Below are positions 25,106 to 34,122 of a stretch of 64,000 nucleotides of DNA, piece by piece; positions within the stretch are counted from its first letter, which is position 1; the number at the start of each line of letters is the position of its first letter. The notes under the pieces are model-generated. The model saw only the letters and a program-made list of their open reading frames with translations, was not told the DNA's origin and searched no databases. The stretch covers positions 434,001 to 498,000 of the forward strand of contig NZ_JAPEOS010000001.1 of assembly GCF_026340975.1 (NCBI RefSeq), given 5' to 3'. The stretch comes from Streptomyces sp. NBC_01214. GTDB lineage: Bacteria > Actinomycetota > Actinomycetes > Streptomycetales > Streptomycetaceae. Position numbers and translations under genes: made by a program.

Positions 25106-25918
25106 CTACGCGGCGCCCAGCAGACGCTCCAGCACCACCGCGATGCCGTCCTCCTCGTTGGAGGTCGTCACCTCGTCGGCCACGGCCTTGAGCTCGGCGT
25201 GGGCATTGGCCATCGCCACCCCGTGTGCGGCCCAGCCGAACATCGGGATGTCGTTGGGCATGTCACCAAAGGCGATCGTCTCCGCCGCCTTCACTCCCAG
25301 CCGGCGCGCGGCCAGCGACAGACCCGTGGCCTTGGTCAGACCCAGCGGCAGGATCTCGACGATGCCGGGCCCGGCCATGACGATGTCGACCAGACTGCCC
25401 CCGGTCTCCCGGGCCACCTTGACGAGCGCGTCGTCGTCCAGCTCCGGGTGCTGGATGTAGAGCTTGTTCAGCGGAGCCGCCCACAGCGCCTTGGCGTCCT
25501 CCAGGTAGAGGGCCGGGAGGCCTTCCTGTACCTGGTACCCGGGCCCGAACAGGACTTCGCCGTCCACCCCGTCCCGGCTGGCCGCCAGGGCCAGCGGGCC
25601 GATCTCGGCCTCCAGCTTCGACAGCGCCAGACCGGCCAGCTGCCGGTCCAGCGTCACCGAGGTCAGCAGCCGGTGCGCACCCGCGTCGTAGACCTGCGCG
25701 CCCTGCCCGCAGACCGCGATCCCCTTGTAGCCGAGATCGTCCAGTACGTGCCGGGTCCAGGGCACGGCGCGACCGGTGACGATGATGTGTGCCGCGCCCG
25801 CCGCGGTGGCCGCGACGAGCGCTTCACGGGTGCGTTCCGAGACGGTGTCGTCGCCACGCAGCAGCGTGCCGTCGAGATCGGTCGCGACGAGCTTGTACGG
25901 GAACGGGGCCGGGCTCAC
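25106..25918 (-). CDS. HAD superfamily Cof-type phosphatase
   Basis: This 270-residue Cof-type HAD phosphatase is a paralogue of the gene at 4.9 kb. Motif I is [12 protein letters not shown] near residue 13, motif [12 protein letters not shown], and motif [17 protein letters not shown] near 205; these coordinate Mg2+ and the Asp nucleophile. The GTG start at 25918 overlaps the stop of serS (GTGA), so translation is coupled to seryl-tRNA synthetase. An Asp/Lys-rich cap domain (about 90-190) sets substrate choice, which cannot be predicted. A longer frame reaching 26179 overlaps serS and is rejected. Confidence 0.9.
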   Translation of the reverse strand: MSPAPFPYKLVATDLDGTLLRGDDTVSERTREALVAATAAGAAHIIVTGRAVPWTRHVLDDLGYKGIAVCGQGAQVYDAGAHRLLTSVTLDRQLAGLALSKLEAEIGPLALAASRDGVDGEVLFGPGYQVQEGLPALYLEDAKALWAAPLNKLYIQHPELDDDALVKVARETGGSLVDIVMAGPGIVEILPLGLTKATGLSLAARRLGVKAAETIAFGDMPNDIPMFGWAAHGVAMANAHAELKAVADEVTTSNEEDGIAVVLERLLGAA

Positions 25919-27192
25919 TTGGTGATCGGCTCCAGGACCTCGCGGCCGCCGAGGTAGGGACGGAGCACCTGGGGCACCCGAACCGAACCATCGGCCTGCT
26001 GGTGGTTCTCGAGGATCGCGACGATCGTGCGCGGTACGGCGCACAGCGTGCCGTTCAGCGTCGACAGCGGCTGCGTCTTCTTGCCGTCGCGGTAGCGGAT
26101 CGACAGGCGGCGGGCCTGGAAGCTGTCGCAGTTCGAGGCGGAGGTCAGCTCGCGGTACTTGCCCTGGGTGGGGATCCACGCCTCGCAGTCGAACTTGCGC
26201 GAGGCGGAGGAGCCCAGGTCACCGGTGGCGACGTCGATCACCTGGAACGGCAGCTCCAGGCTGGTCAGCCACTGCTTCTCCCATTCCAGGAGCCGCTGGT
26301 GCTCGGCCTCGGCGTCCTCCGGCGCGACGTACGAGAACATCTCGACCTTGTCGAACTGGTGGACGCGGAAGATGCCGCGGGTGTCCTTGCCGTACGTACC
26401 GGCCTCGCGGCGGAAGCACGGGGAGAAGCCGGCGTACCGCAGCGGCAGCTTCTCGGCGTCGATGATCTCGTCCATGTGGTACGCGGCGAGGGGGACCTCG
26501 GAGGTACCGACCAGGTAGAAGTCGTCCTTCTCCAGGTGGTACACGTTCTCGGCGGCCTGGCCGAGGAAGCCGGTGCCCTCCATGGCGCGCGGGCGGACCA
26601 GCGCCGGGGTCAGCATCGGGATGAAGCCGGCCTCGGTGGCCTGGGCGATGGCCGCATTGACCAGCGCCAGCTCCAGCAGGGCGCCCACACCGGTCAGGTA
26701 GTAGAAGCGCGAGCCGGAGACCTTGGCACCGCGCTCGACGTCGATGGCGCCCAGCAGTTCGCCGAGCTCCAGGTGGTCCTTGGGCTCGAAGCCCTCGGTG
26801 GCGAAGTCTCGGATGGTGCCGTGCGTCTCCAGGACGGTGAAGTCCTCTTCGCCGCCGACCGGGACGTCCTCGTGGACGATGTTGCCGAGCTGGAGGAGAA
26901 GCTGCTTGGCGGCTTCGTCGGCCTCGTTCTGCTCGGCCTCGGCGGCCTTGACGTCCTGCTTGAGGTGCTCGGCCTTCTTCAGCAGCTCGGCCCGCTCTTC
27001 GGGGGAGGCCTTGGGGATGAGCTTGCCGAGAGACCTTTGCTCGTTGCGCAGTTCGTCGAAGCGCATGCCGGAGGACCTGCGGCGCTCGTCGGCGGAGAGC
27101 AGCGCGTCGACGAGTTCGACGTCCTCTCCACGGGCGCGCTGCGAGGCGCGGACACGGTCAGGGTCTTCACGGAGCAGCCGGAGGTCAATCAC
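25915..27192 (-). CDS. serS: Seryl-tRNA synthetase
   Basis: This is a 425-residue class II aminoacyl-tRNA synthetase that charges tRNA-Ser (and tRNA-Sec where present) with serine in the cytoplasm. The N-terminal long antiparallel coiled coil is evident (about 30-105, rich in Lys/Glu/Ala heptads). The catalytic core shows the [10 protein letters not shown] serine-binding segment, motif 2 [13 protein letters not shown] near residue 265, and motif 3 [18 protein letters not shown] near 385. The length is typical. The start is GTG at 27192 ([10 protein letters not shown]). Upstream lies a 525-bp gap with a DnaA-box cluster. Its downstream partner is a coupled HAD phosphatase. Confidence 0.97.
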   Translation of the reverse strand: MIDLRLLREDPDRVRASQRARGEDVELVDALLSADERRRSSGMRFDELRNEQRSLGKLIPKASPEERAELLKKAEHLKQDVKAAEAEQNEADEAAKQLLLQLGNIVHEDVPVGGEEDFTVLETHGTIRDFATEGFEPKDHLELGELLGAIDVERGAKVSGSRFYYLTGVGALLELALVNAAIAQATEAGFIPMLTPALVRPRAMEGTGFLGQAAENVYHLEKDDFYLVGTSEVPLAAYHMDEIIDAEKLPLRYAGFSPCFRREAGTYGKDTRGIFRVHQFDKVEMFSYVAPEDAEAEHQRLLEWEKQWLTSLELPFQVIDVATGDLGSSASRKFDCEAWIPTQGKYRELTSASNCDSFQARRLSIRYRDGKKTQPLSTLNGTLCAVPRTIVAILENHQQADGSVRVPQVLRPYLGGREVLEPITK

Positions 27193-27397
27193 CCCTCCAG
27201 GCTACCGGGCTGGGCTTCCAAGGATCACACCGATATCACGCTGCGTGTCGCTATGTCCCAATTGCAACGAATGGATAAGTCTTGACGACTGACCGGAAGC
27301 GGTCCTTCTCGGAGCGTCAATAAAAGCGGTCCCATTCCCTGAAAAGGGGCAGAATGCCGGCGGTCGGGTGGGCCTTGAACAGGGCTGGAGGGGCTTC

Positions 27398-27707
27398 TTG
27401 TCCACAGGAATTGCCGCGGCCCGCATCTTATCCACAGGCTGTGTGCCGCCTCTGTGGACACAGGAATAGATCATTCCTGATCCAGGGATGGTCAGGACGA
27501 ATCAGGGTTCAAACCACCCTCACACACTCATTCGGGTGGGAATGACTCGCCCCAAAGAGTTGATCGGCGATGCGGGGGTGACATCGTTCACCTCCCGCTC
27601 CCCAGAGCGAAACCTGAGCCTCCCGGGCGATTTGTCGACCTTGTCGTGCCGTTCTGTCGACTTGTCCCCAGGTCCCCCTCTGTGCCTGTGGATAACTCTG
27701 TGGACAG
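27398..27707. other. DnaA-box cluster, serS-pheA intergenic region
   Basis: The 525-bp gap 27193-27718 holds no gene. It carries five 9-mers that match or nearly match the Streptomyces DnaA box: TTGTCCACA (27398-27406), TTATCCACA (27428-27436), TGTGGACAC (27453-27461, reverse), TGTGGATAA (27687-27695, reverse) and TGTGGACAG (27699-27707, reverse). The first three sit in 64 bp and the last two in 21 bp. Such clusters titrate DnaA and delay re-initiation in other bacteria. I recall a high-affinity S. coelicolor cluster called D78 not far from oriC, which this could correspond to. Confidence 0.75.
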
Positions 27708-27718
27708 TGGACTACGTC

Positions 27719-28654
27719 CTACGCCCGCCCGTCGAGGCAACGCCCCAGCCAGTCGGAGGCTGCCGTGAAGTCACCGTCGGAGGTCCCGGGCCGAGGAGCC
27801 CGGACATCACTCTGAGCGACACCGGCCCGCGGGTAGGACCCGAGGAAGCGGACCTGGGGGCAGGTCCGCTTGAGGCCCATGAGCGCCTCACTGACCCGCC
27901 GGTCGGAGATGTGGCCCTCGGCGTCGACGGCGAAACAGTAGTTGCCGATGCCCTGTCCGGTCGGACGGGACTGGATCAGCATCAGGTTCACCCCCCGCAC
28001 CGCGAACTCCTGGAGGAGCTCCAGCAGCGCACCGGGGTGGTCGTCGCCGAGCCACAGCACGACGGAGGTCTTGTCCGCGCCGGTCGGCGCGGCCGGCCGG
28101 GCAGGGCGACCCACCAGCACGAACCGGGTCTCGGCGTTCTCCGCATCGTGGATCTCGGTCACCAGCGGGACGAGCCCGTAGGTGGCGGCGGCGAACTCGC
28201 CCGCGAAGGCGGCGTCGAAGCGGCCCTCCTGGACCAGGCGGGCGCCGTCGGCGTTCGACGCGGCCGATTCCCACACCGCATCGGGCAGGTTCGCCCGCAG
28301 CCAGTTGCGTACCTGCGGCTGGGCGACCGGGTGCCCGGTGACGGTCTTGACGTCCGACAGGGCGGTTCCGGGCCGTACGAGCAGTGCGAAGGTGATGGGG
28401 AGCAGCACCTCGCGGTAGATCATCAGCGGTTCGCCCGAGGCCAGCTCGTCGAGGGTGGCGGTCACCCCGCCCTCCACGGAGTTCTCGATCGGGACGAGGG
28501 CAGCGGCCGCCTCGCCGTTGCGCACGGCGTCCAGGGCGGCCGGGACCGACACCATCGGGACGAGTTCCCGGGTCGCGGCTTCCGGCAGGGTGCGCAGGGC
28601 GGCCTCGGTGAAGGTGCCCTCGGGACCGAGATACGTGAAGCGGGTGGCTGACAT
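27719..28654 (-). CDS. pheA: Prephenate dehydratase
   Basis: This is a 311-residue monofunctional prephenate dehydratase that converts prephenate to phenylpyruvate, the committed step to phenylalanine. The catalytic PDT domain begins FTYLGPEGTFTEAAL and includes VPIENSVEGGV near residue 57 and the TRFVLVG motif near 177. The C-terminal ACT domain (about 195-285) has the Phe-binding segments DDHPGALLELL and LIQSRPTGQG (ESRP-like), which give feedback inhibition. There is no chorismate mutase domain. The length and layout match actinobacterial PheA. Its start lies 42 bp downstream of the DyP stop, on the same strand. Confidence 0.96.
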   Translation of the reverse strand: MSATRFTYLGPEGTFTEAALRTLPEAATRELVPMVSVPAALDAVRNGEAAAALVPIENSVEGGVTATLDELASGEPLMIYREVLLPITFALLVRPGTALSDVKTVTGHPVAQPQVRNWLRANLPDAVWESAASNADGARLVQEGRFDAAFAGEFAAATYGLVPLVTEIHDAENAETRFVLVGRPARPAAPTGADKTSVVLWLGDDHPGALLELLQEFAVRGVNLMLIQSRPTGQGIGNYCFAVDAEGHISDRRVSEALMGLKRTCPQVRFLGSYPRAGVAQSDVRAPRPGTSDGDFTAASDWLGRCLDGRA

Positions 28655-28696
28655 GCGATCAGCCTAATGCCGGGGTGCCGCCCGCCGGGTCCGTGT

Positions 28697-29974
28697 TCAT
28701 CCTTCGAGCAGCCGCTGCCCCACGTACTCTCCGCTGCGCGGGCCGGGCGGAACCGCGTACAGCCCGCTGGACTCGTGCCGGATGAACGCCGACAGCGCGT
28801 CGCCGCGGTCGAGCTTGCGCTGGACGGGCACGAATCCGCGCAGCGGATCGGCCTGCCAGCAGACGAAGAGGAGCCCTGCGTCGGGGGCGCCGTCCGGGCC
28901 GATTCCGTCATGGAAGGAGAAGGGCCGCCGGAGCATGGCGGCCCCGCCGTTCTGCTCGGGGGCGGAGATACGGGCGTGGGCGTTGGACGGGATGACGGGC
29001 TTCCCGTCGGCACCGAGCTTGTCGAGCGCCATTTCGGTGGTCTCGCTGCCACCCGTCAGAGGGGCGCCGGTGGCCTTCGTGCGGCCGATGACCTGCTCCT
29101 GCTGGGCGAGGGACTGCTTGTCCCAGTCGTCGAGGAGCATGCGGATGCGCCGGACGACGGCGTACGAGCCCCCGGCCATCCAGGCGTGCTCGGCCGGGCC
29201 GGGGCCCGCGCCGGGAACGAAGATCCGCTTGTCGAAGTCGGGCTCCGAGGGCTTCGGGTTGCCGGTGCCGTCGACCTGGCCCATCAGGTTGCGGGCGGTC
29301 ATTGGGGTGCCGGTGGCGCCGGGAGACCGGTTGAAGCCGTTCATCTGCCAGCGGACGCGGGCGGCCTCCCCGGCGTCCTTCTGCAGGGCCCGCAGGGCGT
29401 GGAAGGCGACGAGGCCGTCATCGGCGCCGATCTGGACCCACAGGTCACCGTTGCTGCGCTGGGCGTCCAGCCGGTCCGAGGAGAAGTCCGGCAGCGGATC
29501 GAGAGCGGCGGGGCGGCGGGCGGTGAGCCCGGTGCGCTCGAAGAAGGAGTGGCCGAAGCCGAAGGTGACGGTGAGCGAGGACGGACCGGCGTCCAGGGCG
29601 ATCCCGCTGTCGGAGGCCGAGGCCGGCTCGCCCGCCATCAGCCGGCGGGCGGTGTCGGACCAGCGCCGCAGCAGCGCGGCAGCCTCCGTACGGCCCGCTC
29701 CGGCGGCGAGGTCGAAGGCGACGAGGTGCCCCTTGGCCTGCAACGGGGTGGTGATGCCGGCCTGGTGGTCGCCGTGGAAGGCCACCTGGGTGGCGCCCAG
29801 GGAGGCCAGACTGCCGGCCGAGCCGGAAGCGGAACCGCTCCCGGAGCCGTCCAGCGCGGAGTGCGCCAGGGCGCCGCCTGTGGCTCCGAGGGCGATCCCG
29901 ACGGCGCCTGCGGCGCCGACGGTACCCAGCAGCCTGCGCCGGGAGATCTCGATGTCGGGGTTGCTCTCGGTCAC
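28697..29974 (-). CDS. Tat-exported Dyp-type peroxidase
   Basis: This 425-residue haem peroxidase belongs to the DyP/EfeB family. The N-terminus is a twin-arginine signal (SRRRLLGTVGAAGAVGIALG, with an Ala-rich cleavage region near 37), so the folded haem protein is exported. The catalytic distal motif GQVDGTGNP (GxxDG) is near residue 232, and the proximal His region follows. Class A members act in iron uptake or oxidise dyes with H2O2. The gene starts 5 bp after the CopC-CopD fusion, in the copper-homeostasis block, which fits a role in copper or iron redox chemistry at the cell surface (inference). Confidence 0.93.
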   Translation of the reverse strand: MTESNPDIEISRRRLLGTVGAAGAVGIALGATGGALAHSALDGSGSGSASGSAGSLASLGATQVAFHGDHQAGITTPLQAKGHLVAFDLAAGAGRTEAAALLRRWSDTARRLMAGEPASASDSGIALDAGPSSLTVTFGFGHSFFERTGLTARRPAALDPLPDFSSDRLDAQRSNGDLWVQIGADDGLVAFHALRALQKDAGEAARVRWQMNGFNRSPGATGTPMTARNLMGQVDGTGNPKPSEPDFDKRIFVPGAGPGPAEHAWMAGGSYAVVRRIRMLLDDWDKQSLAQQEQVIGRTKATGAPLTGGSETTEMALDKLGADGKPVIPSNAHARISAPEQNGGAAMLRRPFSFHDGIGPDGAPDAGLLFVCWQADPLRGFVPVQRKLDRGDALSAFIRHESSGLYAVPPGPRSGEYVGQRLLEG

Positions 29975-29979
29975 GCTGG

Positions 29980-32067
29980 TCAGCCGATCTTCACGGTCTT
30001 CTGGATGGTGGTCTGGTCGATGTCGGAGGTACGGACGGTCACGTCAATACGCCATTCACCGGCGAGCGGCAGCTGGACACCGGAGGCGGTCCAGTGCCCG
30101 GGGGACGCCTGCTCGGGGACGAGCGGCAGGGGGCCGATGTCCTTGGCGGGAAGCGTGAAGGCGACCTTGATCTCGGGGAGGTCGAAGGGGGAGTCGTCGG
30201 CGGAGTCGGCCCAGAGGTGCAGGGTGTTCGCCCCGACCCGTCCCGGGTCGAGTTCGAGCCGGACGGAGCCCTTGCCGTGCGGACCGCCGGTGTCGAAGGG
30301 CAGGGTGATCTTGACGGCCCGGTCGGGGACGGCGGTGGCGGTGGATCCGCGGCCCGTCTCCTGCTCCACGGTTCGCCCGGGCTCGGTGCTGGTGAGCACG
30401 GTGGTGACGGCGAGCAGGATCACGGCGATGGCCGCCTCGGCGAGGACCGAGCGGCGCAGGCCGGCGCGGTCCGGGTCGGCGTCCCGCACCCGCTTCTCCA
30501 GCGCGCTCTCGCGTGCGGCACGCTGCCGGGCGAGCTGGGCGGCACGCTCCGGGTCGGCGGGTACGGGAACGGGCTCTGTTTCACGTGAAACACCGGTGTC
30601 CTCCGAGACGGCTCCGGTGGCCGTTTCACGTGAAACATCCTTTGAGGTGTTCCCAGCGGCGGCGGTGATGGCGGTCGCGGCGTCCGCGGGAGCATCGGCG
30701 AGCCGCGCGGTCCACGTGCGGGACAGGAAGGCGATGCCGAGGAGGACGGCGCCCAGGCCGATCTTCAGGAGCAGCAGCTGCCCGTATTCGGTGCCGGTGA
30801 GGGCGGACCAGCTGCCGAGCTGGCGCCAGGACTGGTAGACGCCGGTGACGGCGAGCACCAGGACACTGACGAAGGCGACCCGGGAGAAGCGGCGGACGGC
30901 TGCGCGCTCGATGCCGGGGACCTTGCGGAGGGCGACGAGCAGCGCGGCGAGACCACCGAGCCACGTGGCGACGGCCATCAGGTGCAGGATGTCGGCGGGC
31001 ATGGCGATACCGGGCTGGATCCCGGTGGAGGCGTGCTCCGAGAGGGCCCAGGTGGCGGCGATGCCGCCGGACACGACGGCGCCGCCCATGGCCAGTCCGA
31101 AGGTGAGATCGCTGGTGTCGTCCCGGTTCCCGGCCTCATCGCAACCGTTGGGCCCGTCGGCCTGATCGGACCCGTCGGTCTCCCCCTCGGCGCGCTCGGC
31201 CCGATCGGCCCCATCGGGTCCATCGGCCCCATCGGGTCCGAGGCCCGCCACGCGGCGCGCGTAGACGCCGAAGAGGACCGCGACGAAGAGGGCGGCCGCG
31301 CCCAGCAGGAGCAGCCTGGAGACGAGCGAGGCCCCGGTCTTGGTCTGTAGGACGGCCCGGAGCCCGTCGAGATCGAACACGTCGGAGAAGTTGCCGGACC
31401 CCGTGTACGGGGTCCGCAGCACCAGCATGGCGAGGGTGGCGACGGTCAGGGTGACCCAGGCGCGCACGACGAGCTTCTGGAGCGGCCGTTCGGCGGCGCC
31501 CCTGCGCCAGCACAGCAGGATGAAGGCTGCGCCGCCCACGAGGACGGTGAACCCGGCGTAGGCGGCGTAGCGGGCGATCCCGTACGCGATGCCGACGGGC
31601 CCGCCGCCCGCCCGGGCGGTGGGCAGGGTGACATCGGTGGCCGAGGGCGCGCCGATGGAGAAGGTGAAGGCGCCGGAGATCGGATGGCTGTCGGCCGAGA
31701 CGGCCTGCCAAGCGACGGTGTAGGTGCCGTTCGGTAGTCCGGCGTGCAGTGCGGTGCCGTAGCGGATGGTGTTCCCGCTGCACATGTCGCGCAGTTCACC
31801 GGTGTCCACGCGTTTGCCCTGGGGGTCGAGCACGCGGATGGAGTCGTCGCCCATGGCGACCTGCTCCGAGAAGGAGAGCGTGACCTGGGCGGGGGCCGTG
31901 GCGACCACCGCCCCGTCCTTGGGGTCGCTCGCGGTGAGGGCGGCGTGCGCCGTGGCCGGCGCGGCCGCGGTGAACAGGGCTGCCAGCAGGGTTGCGAGGA
32001 CCAGCGCGAGCCGTGGCAGGAATGCCGTGGCGCGGGCCGTGGAGGGAGCGGGGGCGGTGGCCGTCAT
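29980..32067 (-). CDS. CopC-CopD-YtkA fusion copper protein
   Basis: This is a 695-residue membrane protein. It has a signal peptide followed by a CopC domain starting at HAALTASDPKDGA (the N-terminal His is a copper ligand in CopC) to about residue 130. A CopD-type domain of about eight transmembrane helices (150-440) follows, and a C-terminal YtkA-like domain (about 580-690, ending DIDQTTIQKTVKIG). Two cytoplasmic or loop linkers are odd: an Asp/Gly-rich run near 275-310 encoded by short DNA repeats, and a segment near 480-500 that contains two VSRET pentapeptides, each encoded by a parS site. It probably imports copper for cuproenzymes such as cytochrome oxidase. It lies 22 bp after the PCu(A)C gene. 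Confidence 0.92.
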   Translation of the reverse strand: MTATAPAPSTARATAFLPRLALVLATLLAALFTAAAPATAHAALTASDPKDGAVVATAPAQVTLSFSEQVAMGDDSIRVLDPQGKRVDTGELRDMCSGNTIRYGTALHAGLPNGTYTVAWQAVSADSHPISGAFTFSIGAPSATDVTLPTARAGGGPVGIAYGIARYAAYAGFTVLVGGAAFILLCWRRGAAERPLQKLVVRAWVTLTVATLAMLVLRTPYTGSGNFSDVFDLDGLRAVLQTKTGASLVSRLLLLGAAALFVAVLFGVYARRVAGLGPDGADGPDGADRAERAEGETDGSDQADGPNGCDEAGNRDDTSDLTFGLAMGGAVVSGGIAATWALSEHASTGIQPGIAMPADILHLMAVATWLGGLAALLVALRKVPGIERAAVRRFSRVAFVSVLVLAVTGVYQSWRQLGSWSALTGTEYGQLLLLKIGLGAVLLGIAFLSRTWTARLADAPADAATAITAAAGNTSKDVSRETATGAVSEDTGVSRETEPVPVPADPERAAQLARQRAARESALEKRVRDADPDRAGLRRSVLAEAAIAVILLAVTTVLTSTEPGRTVEQETGRGSTATAVPDRAVKITLPFDTGGPHGKGSVRLELDPGRVGANTLHLWADSADDSPFDLPEIKVAFTLPAKDIGPLPLVPEQASPGHWTASGVQLPLAGEWRIDVTVRTSDIDQTTIQKTVKIG
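30577..30637. other. parS: Two parS sites inside the CopC-CopD gene
   Basis: TGTTTCACGTGAAACA (30577-30592) and CGTTTCACGTGAAACA (30622-30637) have perfect cores with centres 45 bp apart, inside a coding sequence. Both are read as VSRET in the linker after the CopD domain. Confidence 0.95.
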
Positions 32068-32089
32068 GGCGTGTCAGTTCCTCGGTCCG

Positions 32090-32569
32090 TCAGTGGGCGT
32101 TGCCGGACGTATCTGTCGGAGCCTGAGGGTTGTACGTCCGGTCCTTCACGTCCAGCTCGACCTTGACCGGAGCGGCCTTCTCGAAGCGGAGCTCGACGGT
32201 GACCTTCTCGCCGACCTTGGGAGTGCTCTTGAGCCCCATGAACATGATGTGGTTGCCGCCGCGCTCCAGCCGGAGCTCGCCGTTCGCCGGCACGTCCATC
32301 GACTGGACCTGCTGCATCTTCTGGTCCTTGGTCTCGTGGATCTGGAGATCGTCGGAGAGCGAGGAGGTGACGCCGGTGAGCTTGTCGGCGGTCTCGGAGC
32401 CGTTCTTGATGACCATGAACCCGCCGGCCATCTTGTCGTTCACGGGTTGCGGCATGAAGGCGCCGCTCACGGTCATCTTCGGCTCGGCCTTCCCGGAGCA
32501 GCCGGATATGGCGAGCACTGCCGTCAGGGAGAGGGCGGCGGCGAGGGTGCGGGTGGTGCGGGCGTTCAC
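32090..32569 (-). CDS. PCu(A)C copper chaperone lipoprotein
   Basis: This is a 159-residue periplasm-type copper chaperone (PCu(A)C, PF04314) that delivers Cu(I) to the CuA site of cytochrome c oxidase. The N-terminal lipobox is LAISGCSG, so it is membrane-anchored. The metal motif H-x10-M-x21-H-x-M is recognisable as IHETKDQKMQQV ... GGNHIMFMGL (about residues 82-118). The GTG start at 32569 overlaps the SCO1 stop (GTGA). A longer frame overlapping SCO1 is rejected. SCO1 and PCu(A)C act in sequence in oxidase assembly, and the coupling fits that. Confidence 0.92.
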   Translation of the reverse strand: MNARTTRTLAAALSLTAVLAISGCSGKAEPKMTVSGAFMPQPVNDKMAGGFMVIKNGSETADKLTGVTSSLSDDLQIHETKDQKMQQVQSMDVPANGELRLERGGNHIMFMGLKSTPKVGEKVTVELRFEKAAPVKVELDVKDRTYNPQAPTDTSGNAH

Positions 32570-33219
32570 GGGTTCTCCCCCTTGATGAGCTTCGGCAGGT
32601 CCTTGGCGTAGTCGTCCACGGTGGTGCTCTCGCCGTAGAGGACGTAGCCCTCGTCGGTCTTGGGCGAGAACGCGATGACCTGGGCGCCGTGCATGGAGAC
32701 GACCTTGCCGTCGGCTCCCGTCGTGGCGGGGTCGATGCCGATGCCGAGCGTGCGTGCGGCGGCCTGGATGGTCGCGAAGTTCCCGGTGAGTCCGATGAAG
32801 GACGGGTCCTGCGACTTGAGCCACGCGCTGAGGGACTCGGGAGTGTCCCTCTCGGGGTCGGTGGTGACGAAGACGACCCGGAGGTTGTCCTGGTCGGCCT
32901 TGGGGAGCGCCTTCTTGGCGACGGCGATGTTGCTCATCGTCAGCGGGCACACGTCGGGGCAGTTGGTGTAGCCGAAGTAGATGAGGGTCGGCTTGCCCTT
33001 GGTCTGCTCACGCAGGTTCCACGGGTTGCCGGTGGTGTCCGTGAGGACGAGCTCCGGCTTGGTGAAGGGGCGGTCCAGGAGGGTCGCGGCCTTGGCGTTG
33101 CTCTGACCGCCGGAGATCTGGGTGACTCCGCCAGGCTTGGCGGGCTCACCGCCGCAGGCGGTGAGGGTGAGTGCGGCCGCCGCGAGCAGCGCGGCGACCG
33201 TCACACGTGTGGTGCGCAT
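32566..33219 (-). CDS. SCO1/SenC copper chaperone lipoprotein
   Basis: This 217-residue thioredoxin-fold protein of the SCO1/SenC family is needed for copper insertion into cytochrome c oxidase. It has a lipobox LTLTACGG near residue 20, then the copper-binding TNCPDVCPLTM with the CxxxC pair near residues 87-91, and the distal His in SMHGAQVIAF near 183. The length is typical. The ATG at 33219 begins a basic signal sequence (MRTTRVTVAALL). It lies 69 bp after the YcnI gene and overlaps the PCu(A)C gene by 4 bp. Confidence 0.94.
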   Translation of the reverse strand: MRTTRVTVAALLAAAALTLTACGGEPAKPGGVTQISGGQSNAKAATLLDRPFTKPELVLTDTTGNPWNLREQTKGKPTLIYFGYTNCPDVCPLTMSNIAVAKKALPKADQDNLRVVFVTTDPERDTPESLSAWLKSQDPSFIGLTGNFATIQAAARTLGIGIDPATTGADGKVVSMHGAQVIAFSPKTDEGYVLYGESTTVDDYAKDLPKLIKGENP

Positions 33220-33288
33220 GAAGAAATGTCCCTGGGATCGGGGATGCTACGGACGTGTCGGAAGGGCAGCGCCCATGGGCGCGCCGGG

Positions 33289-34014
33289 TCAGGCGGAGCG
33301 GCGGCGCGAGGTGATGCCGAAGGCGACACCGCCGAGTCCGACGACGATGCCGGCGATGCCGAGGACGCGCGCGGTGGTGTCGGAGCCGTGTTCGGCGGCG
33401 GCCTCGTCGTGGCCGTGTTCGGCGTCCTTGTCGGCGTTCTTCGGCTGGTCGGCCTTCGCACCGCCGTCGTGGTGGTCGTCGCCCTTGGGGGCGCTCAGCT
33501 TCAGGACGGGCGCGGGGTTCTGCGGCTCCGCGGCGCCTTCCTTGGCTTCCTCGATCCAGCGGACGACCTCGCCGTTGTCGTACGTCTGGATGGACTTGAA
33601 GACCATCTGGTCGGCGCCCTCGGGCAGCTTGCCCACGGAGAGCGGGAACTGCTGGAACTTCCCGGGCTCGATCTTGCCGCCGGACCAGGTCACCTTGGTC
33701 ACGGCCTCGTTGATCTGCTTGCCGTGCACGGTGAGCGGCTTGTCGAGCTTGCTCTTCTCGACCGTCACCGTCCAACCGGGAACGTCCTGCGGCATGACGG
33801 AGCTGAGCGGCTGGTCGACCGGGAAGTTGACTTCCAGCTGGGTGGTCGACGCGTTGTCCCGCTCGTTGGGAACCTTGAAGTTGAGCGTCGCGTAGCCGCC
33901 CTTGGCGGCCTCGCCGACGGGCTGCACGCCGACGTGGGCGAACGCAGGGCCGGAAAGGACGAGAACGGAACCGGCGGCGATGGCGGCGGCGATGGAGACG
34001 CGAGAGGTCTTCAT
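33289..34014 (-). CDS. YcnI-like copper-binding membrane protein
   Basis: This 241-residue protein belongs to the DUF1775/YcnI family. An N-terminal signal ends near AFAHVGVQP, exposing the N-terminal His that binds copper in YcnI. The DUF1775 domain (about 28-170) has KGGYATLNFKVPNERD and conserved Trp-containing segments (WTVTVEKSK, VTWSGG). A His/Asp/Lys-rich stretch (DDHHDGG, HGHDEAAAEHGSD) precedes one C-terminal transmembrane helix with an RRRS tail. It lies between a His-containing membrane protein and SCO1, in the order typical of actinobacterial copper trafficking loci. Confidence 0.92.
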   Translation of the reverse strand: MKTSRVSIAAAIAAGSVLVLSGPAFAHVGVQPVGEAAKGGYATLNFKVPNERDNASTTQLEVNFPVDQPLSSVMPQDVPGWTVTVEKSKLDKPLTVHGKQINEAVTKVTWSGGKIEPGKFQQFPLSVGKLPEGADQMVFKSIQTYDNGEVVRWIEEAKEGAAEPQNPAPVLKLSAPKGDDHHDGGAKADQPKNADKDAEHGHDEAAAEHGSDTTARVLGIAGIVVGLGGVAFGITSRRRSA

Positions 34015-34122
34015 GGCAGGAACACTCCACGGAAGCAGTGGTGGCAGTGGATCCGCGCACGGGCGCGCGCGGAGTTCGCGGCACCGGTATCCCGCTCTGT
34101 GTCCGGGAAGGAGGGTGCCGCG

